From Tabrizicola sp. (GTDB lineage Bacteria > Pseudomonadota > Alphaproteobacteria > Rhodobacterales > Rhodobacteraceae), in assembly GCF_022842145.1 (NCBI RefSeq), contig NZ_JALHQD010000001.1, forward strand, positions 874,127-938,126: a stretch of DNA of 64,000 bases, in the 5' to 3' direction. The first letter of the stretch is position 1. Each line of letters begins with the position of its first letter. Shown piece by piece: positions 51,200 to 59,355 of the stretch. The position numbers and the translations under genes were made by a program. Below the pieces are notes generated by a model. The model searched no databases. It had not been told where the DNA came from and saw nothing but the letters and a program-made list of their open reading frames with translations.

Positions 51200-52092
51200 T
51201 TTGATCTTCGCCCACTTCTTTTCTTGAAGACAGTCAGCAACATCGTCACAGACTGAAGACATTCTCGAACGCGGAGTTCTTCAAGCTTGATCTCGTCCGC
51301 CTTCGATAAGTCATCTGATATTGCAACAATCTCTGCAAGCACGTCCCTAATTTCTTCGAGTTCGCTCGATCCCACACACTTAATTGATGAAAGATTCTCT
51401 TTGCCCACAGTAGAAAAGAAGCCAAGAGCCATCGACGCATTCTTGCCGATTATTATGGGCAATTTTCCAATTTCGGCCTCGGAACGACTCATAAAGGGAC
51501 AGTAGATGAGATACGATCCGTCAATGCTGTCATCTGAGCGTATCTTGTGGGCTGAAAGATTCTCAAAGTTCCGCCCACGTGGCCCAGCTATTCCAATTGT
51601 CTTCTTGTGCTCTTGAAAGCGTGCAATCAGAAGATCAAAGTATCTATGAAGTGTATTTGAAGCCTCAACATGTCTGCGAGTCCGCTGTTCATCCAAGAAG
51701 ATCTCTCCTTGTAGCTGGAGAGCGTTCACTTGCGCAGCCTGCGCCTGGGCCATCTGTTCTGAGGCCTTGCGTTGTGCACTCAATTCTCGCCTAGTCATAG
51801 CAAGCTCACGACGCTGCAGGCGCAGCTCATTGCCTTGCATCAAGACCGTCACAATGATCCACAGGAAGGCTAACGTTCCCGCAATTCCCGCAATCGTGTC
51901 CCCAATTTCGTTTGGCGACGCATTCCAGAAGGCTCGCCACCTTGGCAACTTGCTTTCGGCAACTTCTCCGAACGACAACAGGATGACTAGGCCGAAGATT
52001 CCAATCGTCGCAAAGGTTCCAAATCGCAGGTATCCGTTCGTCGCTCGCCAGCGGGCGAGCAGGCGGAGGCCAGGTTTTGGTTTTCGGCTCAC
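51196..52092 (-). CDS. AT-rich membrane/coiled-coil protein inserted in the AAA+ operon, abortive-infection-like architecture
   Basis: 298 residues from a GTG at 52092. Two transmembrane helices (about 25-42 and 65-86) are followed by a coiled coil (ELRLQRRELAMTRRELSAQR) and a C-terminal domain of no known family. The N-terminal half resembles proteins annotated as putative phage abortive infection (PutAbiC-like), a resemblance of architecture only. GC is near 50 percent by eye, against over 60 percent for its neighbours, so it looks acquired. Yet both ends are joined to the neighbours by 4-bp overlaps (GTGA and ATGA). Confidence 0.7.
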   Translation of the reverse strand: MSRKPKPGLRLLARWRATNGYLRFGTFATIGIFGLVILLSFGEVAESKLPRWRAFWNASPNEIGDTIAGIAGTLAFLWIIVTVLMQGNELRLQRRELAMTRRELSAQRKASEQMAQAQAAQVNALQLQGEIFLDEQRTRRHVEASNTLHRYFDLLIARFQEHKKTIGIAGPRGRNFENLSAHKIRSDDSIDGSYLIYCPFMSRSEAEIGKLPIIIGKNASMALGFFSTVGKENLSSIKCVGSSELEEIRDVLAEIVAISDDLSKADEIKLEELRVRECLQSVTMLLTVFKKRSGRRSK

Positions 52093-52472
52093 CCCTTCCC
52101 CCCCTCATCCACCATCCGCATCCCGATCCGCCGGTTCATCTCCTGCGCCTTCACCAGCCAGACGAACCCCAGCACCGGCCCCCACAACAGCGCGAACAAG
52201 GCCGAGCGGCCCAGGAAGAACCCCGCCCGCTCGACCGGAGCCGCCAGAATCCCCGCCATCACCCCGTCATTGATCGCCGCATACAGCCCCACCGCCAGCA
52301 CGGCCCCCACGACCAGAGCCACCACAGCCGTCTTCACCACCGCCCAGGCCAGCACCCGCTGCGACAGGCTCCCGCGCCCCGCGAACCACCCCGGCAGCAG
52401 CGCCACCAGCGCGCTCAGCCCCGCCAGTGGCAGGATGGAGTTCCACAGGGTCAGGCGAAGCGCCTCACTCAA
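52089..52472 (-). CDS. Small polytopic membrane protein in the AAA+ operon
   Basis: 127 residues with three to four hydrophobic helices (about 12-30, 42-66 and 87-108) and a basic C-terminal tail MNRRIGMRMVDEGGKG. No family is recognised. Its start overlaps the ATPase stop by 4 bp and its stop overlaps the start of the AT-rich gene by 4 bp. It may form the membrane anchor or target of the ATPase (inference from coupling only). Confidence 0.7.
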   Translation of the reverse strand: MSEALRLTLWNSILPLAGLSALVALLPGWFAGRGSLSQRVLAWAVVKTAVVALVVGAVLAVGLYAAINDGVMAGILAAPVERAGFFLGRSALFALLWGPVLGFVWLVKAQEMNRRIGMRMVDEGGKG

Positions 52473-54397
52473 CCCTTCCCCTCCAGATACCGCCGCTTCG
52501 CCTCTTCCGTCCGGCCAAAGTCACGCACCATCCCCTGAATGGCCACCTCGTCCGACTTGTCGGCATAGCGGAACTCGCTGTCGGCGTAGCGGTTGATCTC
52601 CTGGATCACCATCTCGACCGAGATCGGCGTCATCAGCCCCCGGATCATCGCCAGCTTTTCGTCATAGGGCTTGAAGAGGAACAGGTCCGGCTGTTCCATC
52701 CACTCATCCGGCAGTTCAAAGTCCATCGCGCGGACCTTGACCGCATCGGTGATGTTCTTGATCGCCCGCCCGGTGAACCGCTCATCCGCCGTCTGGATCG
52801 CCTTCAGGTAGGCGCCGATCTTGGCGATGGTATCCAAGGGGCCGATGTCCTTGGCGACCTTCTCCCACACCGTCAGCAGCCCCGCCTCATGGGGCCGGGA
52901 GTGGCCTTCGAAGCTGGCGGCGACGGCCTTCTTGATCTCCTGCGCAGCGAACAGCTCATGGTCCCCGACCGGGATCGCGTGGTTCTTGCCCAGAAGCAGC
53001 GAGAGGATGTCGATGTAATCCTCCTTCGACTGCGGCCCGTCGACCAGAAACCGCGCCCCGGCCCGCTGGCGCAAGGCGTCGTCTACGTTCTCGGGGTAGT
53101 TACTGAACATCCCGAAGGTGCAGTTCCCCCGCACCACCGTCCCCGCGCCGGCGAAGGCCTGCATGAAGACCGCCGTTACCTCTTGCTGGCCCGCGCTGGA
53201 CTGCCGGTCCCCCCGCTTGCCCGCCACCTGGTCGATGTCGTCGATGGTGCCAAAGCCGATCACCGAGGGGTCCAGCACCGCGTCGATGAAGGCCTTCGCG
53301 TTCTGGCCGGACTTGCCCTGATAGCTGTCGATCTGGTCGATGCTGAAGTTCTGGTAGCGGAACGGATACCCCGCCACCTTGCAGTAATCATTGAGCAATC
53401 CCGCCATCATCTGGATCAGCGTGGTCTTCCCCGTCCCAGGCTTGCCATCCCCCATGAAGGTGAAGATGAACCCGCCCAGTTCCGCAAACGGGTTCAGCCG
53501 CCGTTCGAAATCATAGGCCATCAGCATCTTCGACAGTCGCAGCGACTGGTACTTGGCGATGTGGTTGCCCACCACCTCATGCGGCTTCTTGAAGGCCATG
53601 GCGATCATGCCGCCCTTCGCCGCCTTGGCCGGCTTGAAGCCCGCAATGGTCAGCCCATCCGCCTCCACCTTCCACGAGGCCCCCGTGAACACGGACACCC
53701 GCGCGCCATTCTCCGCCCGGATCTGCACCTTCTTCATCAGCGCCTCGGCAAAGGCCGACACCACCGCCACCAGCTTCACATCATCCGTCGCCAGCGCCCC
53801 GATGTCCTGATCCAGCTCCCACAAGACGCCCTGCAACGCCAGCGGGGCATTGTCGGTCAGAACCTCCTCCACCTCGCCCAGCTCGACGGTCGCGGTCCCG
53901 ACATGCGGCGCGATCAGATAGGCCAGCGCATTGCCGAAGGTGAACAGCACCACCAGAGCTTCACCCGCCAGAAGCTCCCCGAACTCCCCGCGCCGCGGTT
54001 CCGGCACCCGCCCCTCCAGGTTCGCCCGCTTCAACTCCGCGAGCCCCGACTGGGCGGCGAACGTCTCCCCCATCGCCAGCGCAATCGCCAGCGACCGCCG
54101 CAAAGCATTCAGCACCGCCGCCTGCACCGGCGAGACCAGCCCGTCGCCAAGCCCCTCGACCCGCTCGGACAGCCGCACCCCACCCGGCCGCGCCGTCGAC
54201 CGCGTCGCCATCCCCGGCACCGTCGACCGGAACGTCGGCCGTGTTCCCACGCCGGGAGACCGCTCCACTTGCGCCGCCACGACCAAAGGCTTCGCCAACC
54301 GCGGCGCATGATCGAAGCCCAGGACCATCCCCAGCGCCGCCTCGTACTGCGCCCGGATCGTCTCTTCCTTCAGCTCCATCGTGTCGCGCGTGCTCAT
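52469..54397 (-). CDS. AAA+ ATPase of unknown function with long N-terminal region
   Basis: 642 residues from the ATG at 54397 (one at 54415 is also possible). The first 300 residues have no family that I know. The AAA+ core follows: Walker A GDGKPGTGKTT at about 316-325, Walker B IGFGTIDDID at 380-389, a sensor-1 asparagine in FGMFSNYPENVDD near 433 and a likely arginine finger in ALRQRAGARF near 443-449. A C-terminal lid region continues to 642. The core resembles single-ring remodelling ATPases. It is the centre of the nine-gene operon and overlaps the next gene by 4 bp. Confidence 0.85.
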   Translation of the reverse strand: MSTRDTMELKEETIRAQYEAALGMVLGFDHAPRLAKPLVVAAQVERSPGVGTRPTFRSTVPGMATRSTARPGGVRLSERVEGLGDGLVSPVQAAVLNALRRSLAIALAMGETFAAQSGLAELKRANLEGRVPEPRRGEFGELLAGEALVVLFTFGNALAYLIAPHVGTATVELGEVEEVLTDNAPLALQGVLWELDQDIGALATDDVKLVAVVSAFAEALMKKVQIRAENGARVSVFTGASWKVEADGLTIAGFKPAKAAKGGMIAMAFKKPHEVVGNHIAKYQSLRLSKMLMAYDFERRLNPFAELGGFIFTFMGDGKPGTGKTTLIQMMAGLLNDYCKVAGYPFRYQNFSIDQIDSYQGKSGQNAKAFIDAVLDPSVIGFGTIDDIDQVAGKRGDRQSSAGQQEVTAVFMQAFAGAGTVVRGNCTFGMFSNYPENVDDALRQRAGARFLVDGPQSKEDYIDILSLLLGKNHAIPVGDHELFAAQEIKKAVAASFEGHSRPHEAGLLTVWEKVAKDIGPLDTIAKIGAYLKAIQTADERFTGRAIKNITDAVKVRAMDFELPDEWMEQPDLFLFKPYDEKLAMIRGLMTPISVEMVIQEINRYADSEFRYADKSDEVAIQGMVRDFGRTEEAKRRYLEGKG

Positions 54398-54407
54398 CGG
54401 CAAAAAC

Positions 54408-54462
54408 CCTTTCATCTGTCCACAAATATCCCGGGGGTCCGGGGGCTGGCCCCCGGGGGGTC
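54408..54462 (-). repeat. Rhodobacterales intergenic repeat, partial copy D, with hairpin
   Basis: Read on the minus strand, a C/G hairpin (CCGGGGG-CTGG-CCCCCGG type, about 54431-54462) leads into GGGATATTTGTGGACAGATGAAAGGG, which ends just before the AAA+ gene start. It fills the only real gap (71 bp) inside the nine-gene operon, so it may set the level of the downstream genes or carry an internal promoter. Confidence 0.6.
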
Positions 54463-54468
54463 CGCAAA

Positions 54469-55596
54469 TCACAACGTCGGAATAAGCCGCCCCCCGGCCC
54501 CGACGACAAACTTCCGCAACCCCTGCAACCCCTTGGGGTCCTGCTCGACCAGAACCTGATAGGGCTTCTCCGGCAGGATGATCATCCGGTCCTGCCGCGT
54601 AGCCCCCAGTTCCGCCCCGGCCACCGCGTCCAGCTTGTAGACCTGCCGCCCGACAGTGGAGAACCAGCCGTCCTTCACCTCTTCCTCGCGGTCGCTGATC
54701 AGATCCTCGACCGTCCAGACCAGCGCCCAATCCTCGCCTTCGGGGGCCTTCGCGCCCTCCAGCACCTTGGAAATCGGCCCCGATTGCAGCGTGAAGCTGG
54801 CAGAATACATCGGCCCCAGGATGATCCGCCGCAGCCGTTTCGGGTGCAGGTCGGCGAAGTCCTTGTCGAACCCCGTCGCGATGGTCAAAAGCTTCAACCC
54901 GCCCACCGACTGCGCCATCAGCGCGGCCTGCGCTTGCGGCCAGCGGTAGGCGTCATTCAGGATCGGCCGTTTGCCGCTGTCCTCCAGGTCCATGAGGTAC
55001 ACCACCGGCAGGTTGACCTGAGTGTCCCAGACCGCCCAATGCACCAGGAAATGCCGCCGCTCGCCCAGATCCTCGATCCACTGCGCATCGGGGTCGTTCC
55101 TGGCCCAGAACATGCCCCCCGCGGCCAAGGCCTCATAGTAGTACCGCTGCGACAGCGCGAACTGCAGCGCCGTTGGGATCGTCTGGTCGCCGACGATCTG
55201 CCGCACCATCCGGTCCTTCAGCTCGGCTTCCGAGGGCATCCCGGCCAGATGCTTCTCGGCCTGCTGGGCATCGACCGCCATGGTCATCAGTTCCTGCGCG
55301 ACCGGAAACCCGCTTTCATGCCGGTCGATGGTCAGCCGAGGCGCCGTCTCTCCCCGCCCGGTCATCAGGTACTTGTGCGACAGCGCCCGGAAGGTCCCAG
55401 CGACGGCGGTCAGATACCGCCCCAGCACCCGAGCCTCGGTCCGGCTCAGCCGCCCCTCCGCCTCCATCTCCGCCGCTACCCGGCCCAGATGCCCGGTGAT
55501 CCGGACGAACTTGGCAAAGTAGCGCCGCGCGACGAGCGTGTCGTAAAGCTCGTGATGGTCCGAGGTGAGGACGTCTTTGACGGTGGGGTCAGCCAT
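54469..55596 (-). CDS. Conserved hypothetical protein in the AAA+ operon
   Basis: 375 residues, soluble, no signal. A helical N-terminal third (TSDHHELYDTLVARRYFAKFVRITGHLGRVAAEMEAEG) precedes a mixed alpha/beta part with RHFLVHWAVWDTQVNLPVVYLMDLED. The histidine-rich start might bind metal, but no motif is conclusive. I do not recognise a family. The start lies 8 bp inside the upstream gene; the repeat D hairpin follows the stop. Confidence 0.72.
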   Translation of the reverse strand: MADPTVKDVLTSDHHELYDTLVARRYFAKFVRITGHLGRVAAEMEAEGRLSRTEARVLGRYLTAVAGTFRALSHKYLMTGRGETAPRLTIDRHESGFPVAQELMTMAVDAQQAEKHLAGMPSEAELKDRMVRQIVGDQTIPTALQFALSQRYYYEALAAGGMFWARNDPDAQWIEDLGERRHFLVHWAVWDTQVNLPVVYLMDLEDSGKRPILNDAYRWPQAQAALMAQSVGGLKLLTIATGFDKDFADLHPKRLRRIILGPMYSASFTLQSGPISKVLEGAKAPEGEDWALVWTVEDLISDREEEVKDGWFSTVGRQVYKLDAVAGAELGATRQDRMIILPEKPYQVLVEQDPKGLQGLRKFVVGAGGRLIPTL

Positions 55597-55909
55597 CGCG
55601 GTTGCGACCTTCGGGGTCTAGCCAGAGAAAAAGTGACATCGGACCTAGGGCCATTTGCCTCCGGTATCGGTCGTTGCCTTCAAGGAGACGATGATAGAAC
55701 GCCTTTTGCACGGGTCGCATGAGCCCACCAAACAGCAGCAGAACACACCCAAAGAAGGCAAGCGCGATGCAGATGTTTGCTGCAATCATGCCCAAGTCTT
55801 TCCTGCCGTTCTCGGTCAACAGATAGATGGCTCCAAACATGAGACCCGCAAGGAGCAACAAGATTGCTCCCCACTTCCTGCTCCACCGAGTTTGATCGCT
55901 AAAGGTCAC
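55589..55909 (-). CDS. Small two-helix membrane protein in the AAA+ operon
   Basis: 106 residues with transmembrane helices near 13-30 and 40-62 and a basic C-terminal half (RPVQKAFYHRLLEGNDRYRRQM). No family recognised. GC is lower than in its neighbours. It overlaps the gene upstream by 4 bp (ATGA) and the gene downstream by 8 bp. Confidence 0.68.
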   Translation of the reverse strand: MTFSDQTRWSRKWGAILLLLAGLMFGAIYLLTENGRKDLGMIAANICIALAFFGCVLLLFGGLMRPVQKAFYHRLLEGNDRYRRQMALGPMSLFLWLDPEGRNRDG

Positions 55910-56976
55910 TCGCCATACGCGTTCTTGTCGTGCTTCTCGACAATCGAGGCAAACCGGCGCGCGAACCGCTCATCCGCCTTCGCCTTCTGCTCAAGGATCG
56001 CCCTTGCGAACACCATGTGCCCCTCATGCGCTTCCAGCATGTCGGCCATCTTGTCGTTGGTCGCCGCCCCGATCGCCGCCATCGCGGTCTGGGCTTCCTG
56101 GTCGGTCTTCACCCCGATCTCGTTGATCCGGTGCGCCACGTCCTGCTGCTGGGCCGTCTTCAACGAAGACGTCAAAGCATCGTACAGCACCACCCGCTGC
56201 TTGGTGTCCGTCTGCAGCTTGTTGATCAGCACCAGCTGCGTCGCCGCCTGGTTCTGCAGGGAGTCGACCCAGGTCTTGCCCTTCTCGATATAGCGCTCCA
56301 GCGTCTGCGACTTCGCCAGCTTCACTTGCTCGTCCTGAACCAGCGCGTTGTACTGCGCGTTCAGGTTGGCAAGTTCCGTCTCCAGCTTGGTCCGCGCGGC
56401 GGCGTCCTGCTCGACGCTGATCCGGTTCTCCAGCTCGATGATCCTCGGGTCCAGTGAGGCGACTTCCTTTCGCACCGCCTCCAGGGCACCCACGGTTTCT
56501 TCCCGTTCGGTCAGGGTCGAGGCGAGGTTCCCCTCCACCCGCGTCTTCTGCACGTTCAGAAGGTCAAGCTGGCCCTGCAGCAGCTTCACGATCACATCGG
56601 ATTTCGCGATGAGGTCCTGCAGCTTGTCGTCGATGGTGGCCGCACGCATCCGTTCCTGACGCATCGATTCCGCCTTGGCGGACGAGAAGATGCCGATGAA
56701 GGTCTCCATCCCCGTCTTTGACCGCATCTCGGCAAACTCGGCCGAGAAGCCGGCGGTCACGTCGTCCAGCCCCATGATCAGCTCGGCGATATTGGCGTTC
56801 ATCAGGTCGGTGTGCTTGCTGACGTCCTCCAGCGTGGCGTTTTCCACGTCCAGCTGGACGCCCTGGTCAAGCTTGGTGCGCGCGGCTTCTATCCGGCTGG
56901 TGATGGCGGAAATCTTCGCCTGCGCCTGCGCGACCTGAGCCTGGCTTTCCTTGATCTGCGTTTCGAAATCGGCCAT
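55906..56976 (-). CDS. Coiled-coil protein, first gene of the AAA+ operon
   Basis: 356 residues, nearly all helical and charged, with heptad patterns across residues 1-35 and 125-240 and no membrane segment. Blocks such as NANIAELIMGLDDVTAGFSAEF and KTWVDSLQNQAATQLVLINKLQTDTKQRVVLYDALTSSL recall the helical toxic-anion-resistance (TelA) proteins in layout, but the match is weak. A structural or membrane-sensing partner for the AAA+ ATPase, in the way PspA works with PspF or Vps4 with ESCRT-III, is a hypothesis. A palindromic site lies 36-58 bp upstream of its start. Confidence 0.78.
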   Translation of the reverse strand: MADFETQIKESQAQVAQAQAKISAITSRIEAARTKLDQGVQLDVENATLEDVSKHTDLMNANIAELIMGLDDVTAGFSAEFAEMRSKTGMETFIGIFSSAKAESMRQERMRAATIDDKLQDLIAKSDVIVKLLQGQLDLLNVQKTRVEGNLASTLTEREETVGALEAVRKEVASLDPRIIELENRISVEQDAAARTKLETELANLNAQYNALVQDEQVKLAKSQTLERYIEKGKTWVDSLQNQAATQLVLINKLQTDTKQRVVLYDALTSSLKTAQQQDVAHRINEIGVKTDQEAQTAMAAIGAATNDKMADMLEAHEGHMVFARAILEQKAKADERFARRFASIVEKHDKNAYGE

Positions 56977-57001
56977 CCGACCCTCCGTTGAACTTCGTTT
57001 G

Positions 57002-57034
57002 CATCACATAGTGATGTAACAGAGAATTACATCA
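57002..57034. promoter_or_regulatory. Nested palindromes upstream of the AAA+ operon (candidate operator/promoter)
   Basis: TGATGTAA (57012-57019) and TTACATCA (57027-57034) form a perfect 8-bp-arm dyad with a 7-bp AT-rich centre. It overlaps a second dyad, CATCAC-ATA-GTGATG (57002-57016). Together they give three GTGATG/TGATG half-sites about 10 and 20 bp apart. The region is the only AT-rich stretch upstream of gene 56976, so regulated transcription of the operon probably starts here. Confidence 0.6.
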
Positions 57035-57131
57035 TTCCGGCGCCGGTTTTTCGGACTGCCAACGGCCTAAGTCTTGCAGCAACTTGCGGCCCCCGCCAAG
57101 TGCGGAATGGCGGTCCCGGCCCGACTGGCAG

Positions 57132-57170
57132 GATGCCTCCGGCGGGGATATTTGTACCAGTATGAAAGGC
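57132..57170 (+). repeat. Rhodobacterales intergenic repeat, copy B
   Basis: Core CCTCCGGCGGGGATATTT followed by GTACCAGTATGAAAGG, ending against the panC stop codon at 57171. Read along panC it directly follows the gene, as a 3' untranslated element. Copies A, C and D are at 28589, 45430 and 54408. Confidence 0.72.
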
Positions 57171-58010
57171 CTAGACCGGAATGTTGTCGATCAGGCGCAC
57201 GCCATCGACCCAGGCGGCGGCGAGCATCCGGCGCGGGCGGCGGGGGTCGTCCGAGGGCATCAGCGTTTCGGCGTCGCGCAGCTCGATGTATTCCACCCGC
57301 TCGAACCCTGCCTCCCGCATGGTCTCGGCCGCCTCGCGGATCGCCATGCGGTCGGCGTGACCGACGCGGATGTCCTGCGCGGCGCGGGTGATGGCGGCGT
57401 AAAGGACCGGGGCCTTGGCGCGGCCTTCGGGGGTCAGGCGGACGTTGCGCGAGGACATGGCCAGACCGTCAGCCTCACGGATCGTTTCGCAGCCGACGAC
57501 CTGAACGGGCAGGTTCAGGTCGCGCACGAGGCGGAGGACGACCTGCAGCTGCTGCCAGTCCTTCTGTCCGAAGTAGCCGTTGTCGGCGAGCGTCATGCCG
57601 AACAGCTTGGTCACCACCGTCGCCACGCCGTCGAAATGGCCGGGGCGCATGTAGCCTTCCAGCGGCTGGGCCACGCCCTGCATCGTGACGTTGGTGATGA
57701 AGCCGTCGGGGTAGACCTCTTCGACCGGGGGGGCGAAGATCGCGTCGACCGGGACCGTGGCCAGGAGGGCGGCGTCGGCCTCTTCGCTGCGGGGGTATTT
57801 CTTCAGGTCGTCGGGGTTGTTGAACTGCTTGGGGTTCACGAAGATCGTGGTGATGACCCGGTCGCATTCGGCCCGCGCCCGCTGCGCCAAGGAGAGATGC
57901 CCGTCATGCAGCGCGCCCATCGTCGGGACCACGCCCACGGTTTCGCCCTGCGCCTTCCAGCCGCGCGCCAAAGCCCGCAGGTCGGATACCGTCCGGATGA
58001 TCGGGGTCAT
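57171..58010 (-). CDS. panC: Pantothenate synthetase
   Basis: 279 residues. The HIGH-type ATP motif appears as [17 protein letters not shown], with [18 protein letters not shown] for pantoate binding, the [14 protein letters not shown] segment and the KMSKS-like MSSRN. It condenses pantoate and beta-alanine with ATP. The start overlaps panB by 4 bp, forming a panB-panC operon, and a copy of the intergenic repeat follows the stop at once. Confidence 0.97.
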   Translation of the reverse strand: MTPIIRTVSDLRALARGWKAQGETVGVVPTMGALHDGHLSLAQRARAECDRVITTIFVNPKQFNNPDDLKKYPRSEEADAALLATVPVDAIFAPPVEEVYPDGFITNVTMQGVAQPLEGYMRPGHFDGVATVVTKLFGMTLADNGYFGQKDWQQLQVVLRLVRDLNLPVQVVGCETIREADGLAMSSRNVRLTPEGRAKAPVLYAAITRAAQDIRVGHADRMAIREAAETMREAGFERVEYIELRDAETLMPSDDPRRPRRMLAAAWVDGVRLIDNIPV

Positions 58011-58843
58011 GTCTTGTCTTTCGCGGGCAGGACGTCGGGGAAGGAATGTTCGGCTGCCGGGAAGCTGCGCGACCTGACCTCGGCGGCATAGGCGGCGATG
58101 GCCGCGTCGGCGGTTTTGCCTAGCTCGGCATAACGCTTGACGAATTTGGGGCGGAAGTCGGTGAAAAGCCCCAGCATGTCATCGACCACCAGCACCTGCC
58201 CGTCGCAATCCACGCCCGCGCCGATCCCGATGGTCGGGATTGCCAGCGCCTTGGTGATGCGCCCGGCCAGACCCTCGGGCACCTTCTCCAGCACCACGGA
58301 AAAGGCCCCTGCGGCCTCGACCGCCTTGGCGTCGGCCATCACCTTGTCGGCCTCATCCGCGCGGCCCACGACCTTGTAGCCGCCCAGCGTGTTCACCGAC
58401 TGCGGGGTCAGGCCGATATGCGCCATCACCGGGACGCCGCGCTGGGTCAGGAAGGCGATGGTTTCGGCCATGTGCTGCCCGCCCTCCAATTTGACCGCCG
58501 GGGCGCCGGTTTCGGCCATCAGGCGGCTGGCGTTGCGGAAAGCCTGCTGCGGGCTTTCCTCGTAGGACCCGAAGGGCATGTCGATCACCGGCATCGACTT
58601 CTGACAGCCGCGGACCACGGCGCGGCCGTGGAGGATCATCATCTCCATCGTCACGCCCAGGGTGGAGGGCATCCCGTGGATCACCATGCCCACCGAGTCA
58701 CCCACCAGAGCGATGTCGCAATGCGCGTCGACCAGCCGGGCCACGGGGGTGGAATAGGCCGTCAGCACCACCAGCGGCGCACTGCCCTTGCGGGCGCGGA
58801 TATCGGGGGGAAGCACGGGCCGGACGGGGGAAGTGGCGCTCAT
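58007..58843 (-). CDS. panB: 3-methyl-2-oxobutanoate hydroxymethyltransferase
   Basis: 278 residues from the ATG at 58843; the longer open frame upstream runs into a region without family sequence. Mg-binding and substrate motifs are present: [16 protein letters not shown], the [11 protein letters not shown] loop, VKLEGGQ with the lysine and glutamate, [11 protein letters not shown] and [18 protein letters not shown]. It makes ketopantoate from alpha-ketoisovalerate. It overlaps panC by 4 bp and diverges from the cupin gene over 170 bp. Confidence 0.97.
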   Translation of the reverse strand: MSATSPVRPVLPPDIRARKGSAPLVVLTAYSTPVARLVDAHCDIALVGDSVGMVIHGMPSTLGVTMEMMILHGRAVVRGCQKSMPVIDMPFGSYEESPQQAFRNASRLMAETGAPAVKLEGGQHMAETIAFLTQRGVPVMAHIGLTPQSVNTLGGYKVVGRADEADKVMADAKAVEAAGAFSVVLEKVPEGLAGRITKALAIPTIGIGAGVDCDGQVLVVDDMLGLFTDFRPKFVKRYAELGKTADAAIAAYAAEVRSRSFPAAEHSFPDVLPAKDKT

Positions 58844-59013
58844 CTTCGGGCCTCGCAGCGTGGGGCGCTTTCGCAATCTGCCTTGCATATGGGCACAACC
58901 CCACCCTCTCCGCAACATAATTGCGCCGCAGCGCAGCACCGCCGACCGCAGCGTCACGGGGTTGACCCGACCGGCGGCTAAGTCCTGAATGCGGCCGTCA
59001 AAGGGAGAGCACC

Positions 59014-59355
59014 ATGACCCTCATCCAGCGCGTCAGCCGCGACGGGACGGCACCAGAGATCGGCGGCCCTGATCCGGAGCGGCTGATTTCCGGCAACCCG
59101 GTCCACAGCACCTGGAACCTTGAGGAGCGCGACGGGCTTTACTGCGGACTCTGGCAGTCCACTCCGGGCAAGTGGCGGGTGAAGTACAGCGAGTGGGAGT
59201 ACTTCCGCATCCTGTCGGGCTATTCGCTGCTGACGAGCGCAGACGGCACTGTCACCCAGTTGCACCCGGGCGACAGCATGATCATCCGCCCGGGTTTCGA
59301 GGGCACCTGGGAGGTCGTGCAGACCACCCTGAAGGATTATGTCATCCGGCTGTAG
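59014..59355 (+). CDS. Cupin domain-containing protein
   Basis: 113 residues, with a cupin fold of the cupin_3/DUF861 type: [36 protein letters not shown] and [19 protein letters not shown]. Metal ligands of the classical cupin motif are mostly replaced, as is usual in this subgroup; the reaction is unknown. A GGGAGAG ribosome site precedes the ATG. The end overlaps the convergent L,D-transpeptidase gene by 14 bp. Confidence 0.9.
   Translation: MTLIQRVSRDGTAPEIGGPDPERLISGNPVHSTWNLEERDGLYCGLWQSTPGKWRVKYSEWEYFRILSGYSLLTSADGTVTQLHPGDSMIIRPGFEGTWEVVQTTLKDYVIRL

Noticed and set aside
52427..54559. A 710-codon plus-strand frame opposite the AAA+ gene
   Set aside because: The minus frame has intact Walker A, Walker B and sensor motifs and 4-bp overlaps with its neighbours; the plus frame is arginine/histidine/proline-rich with no domain.
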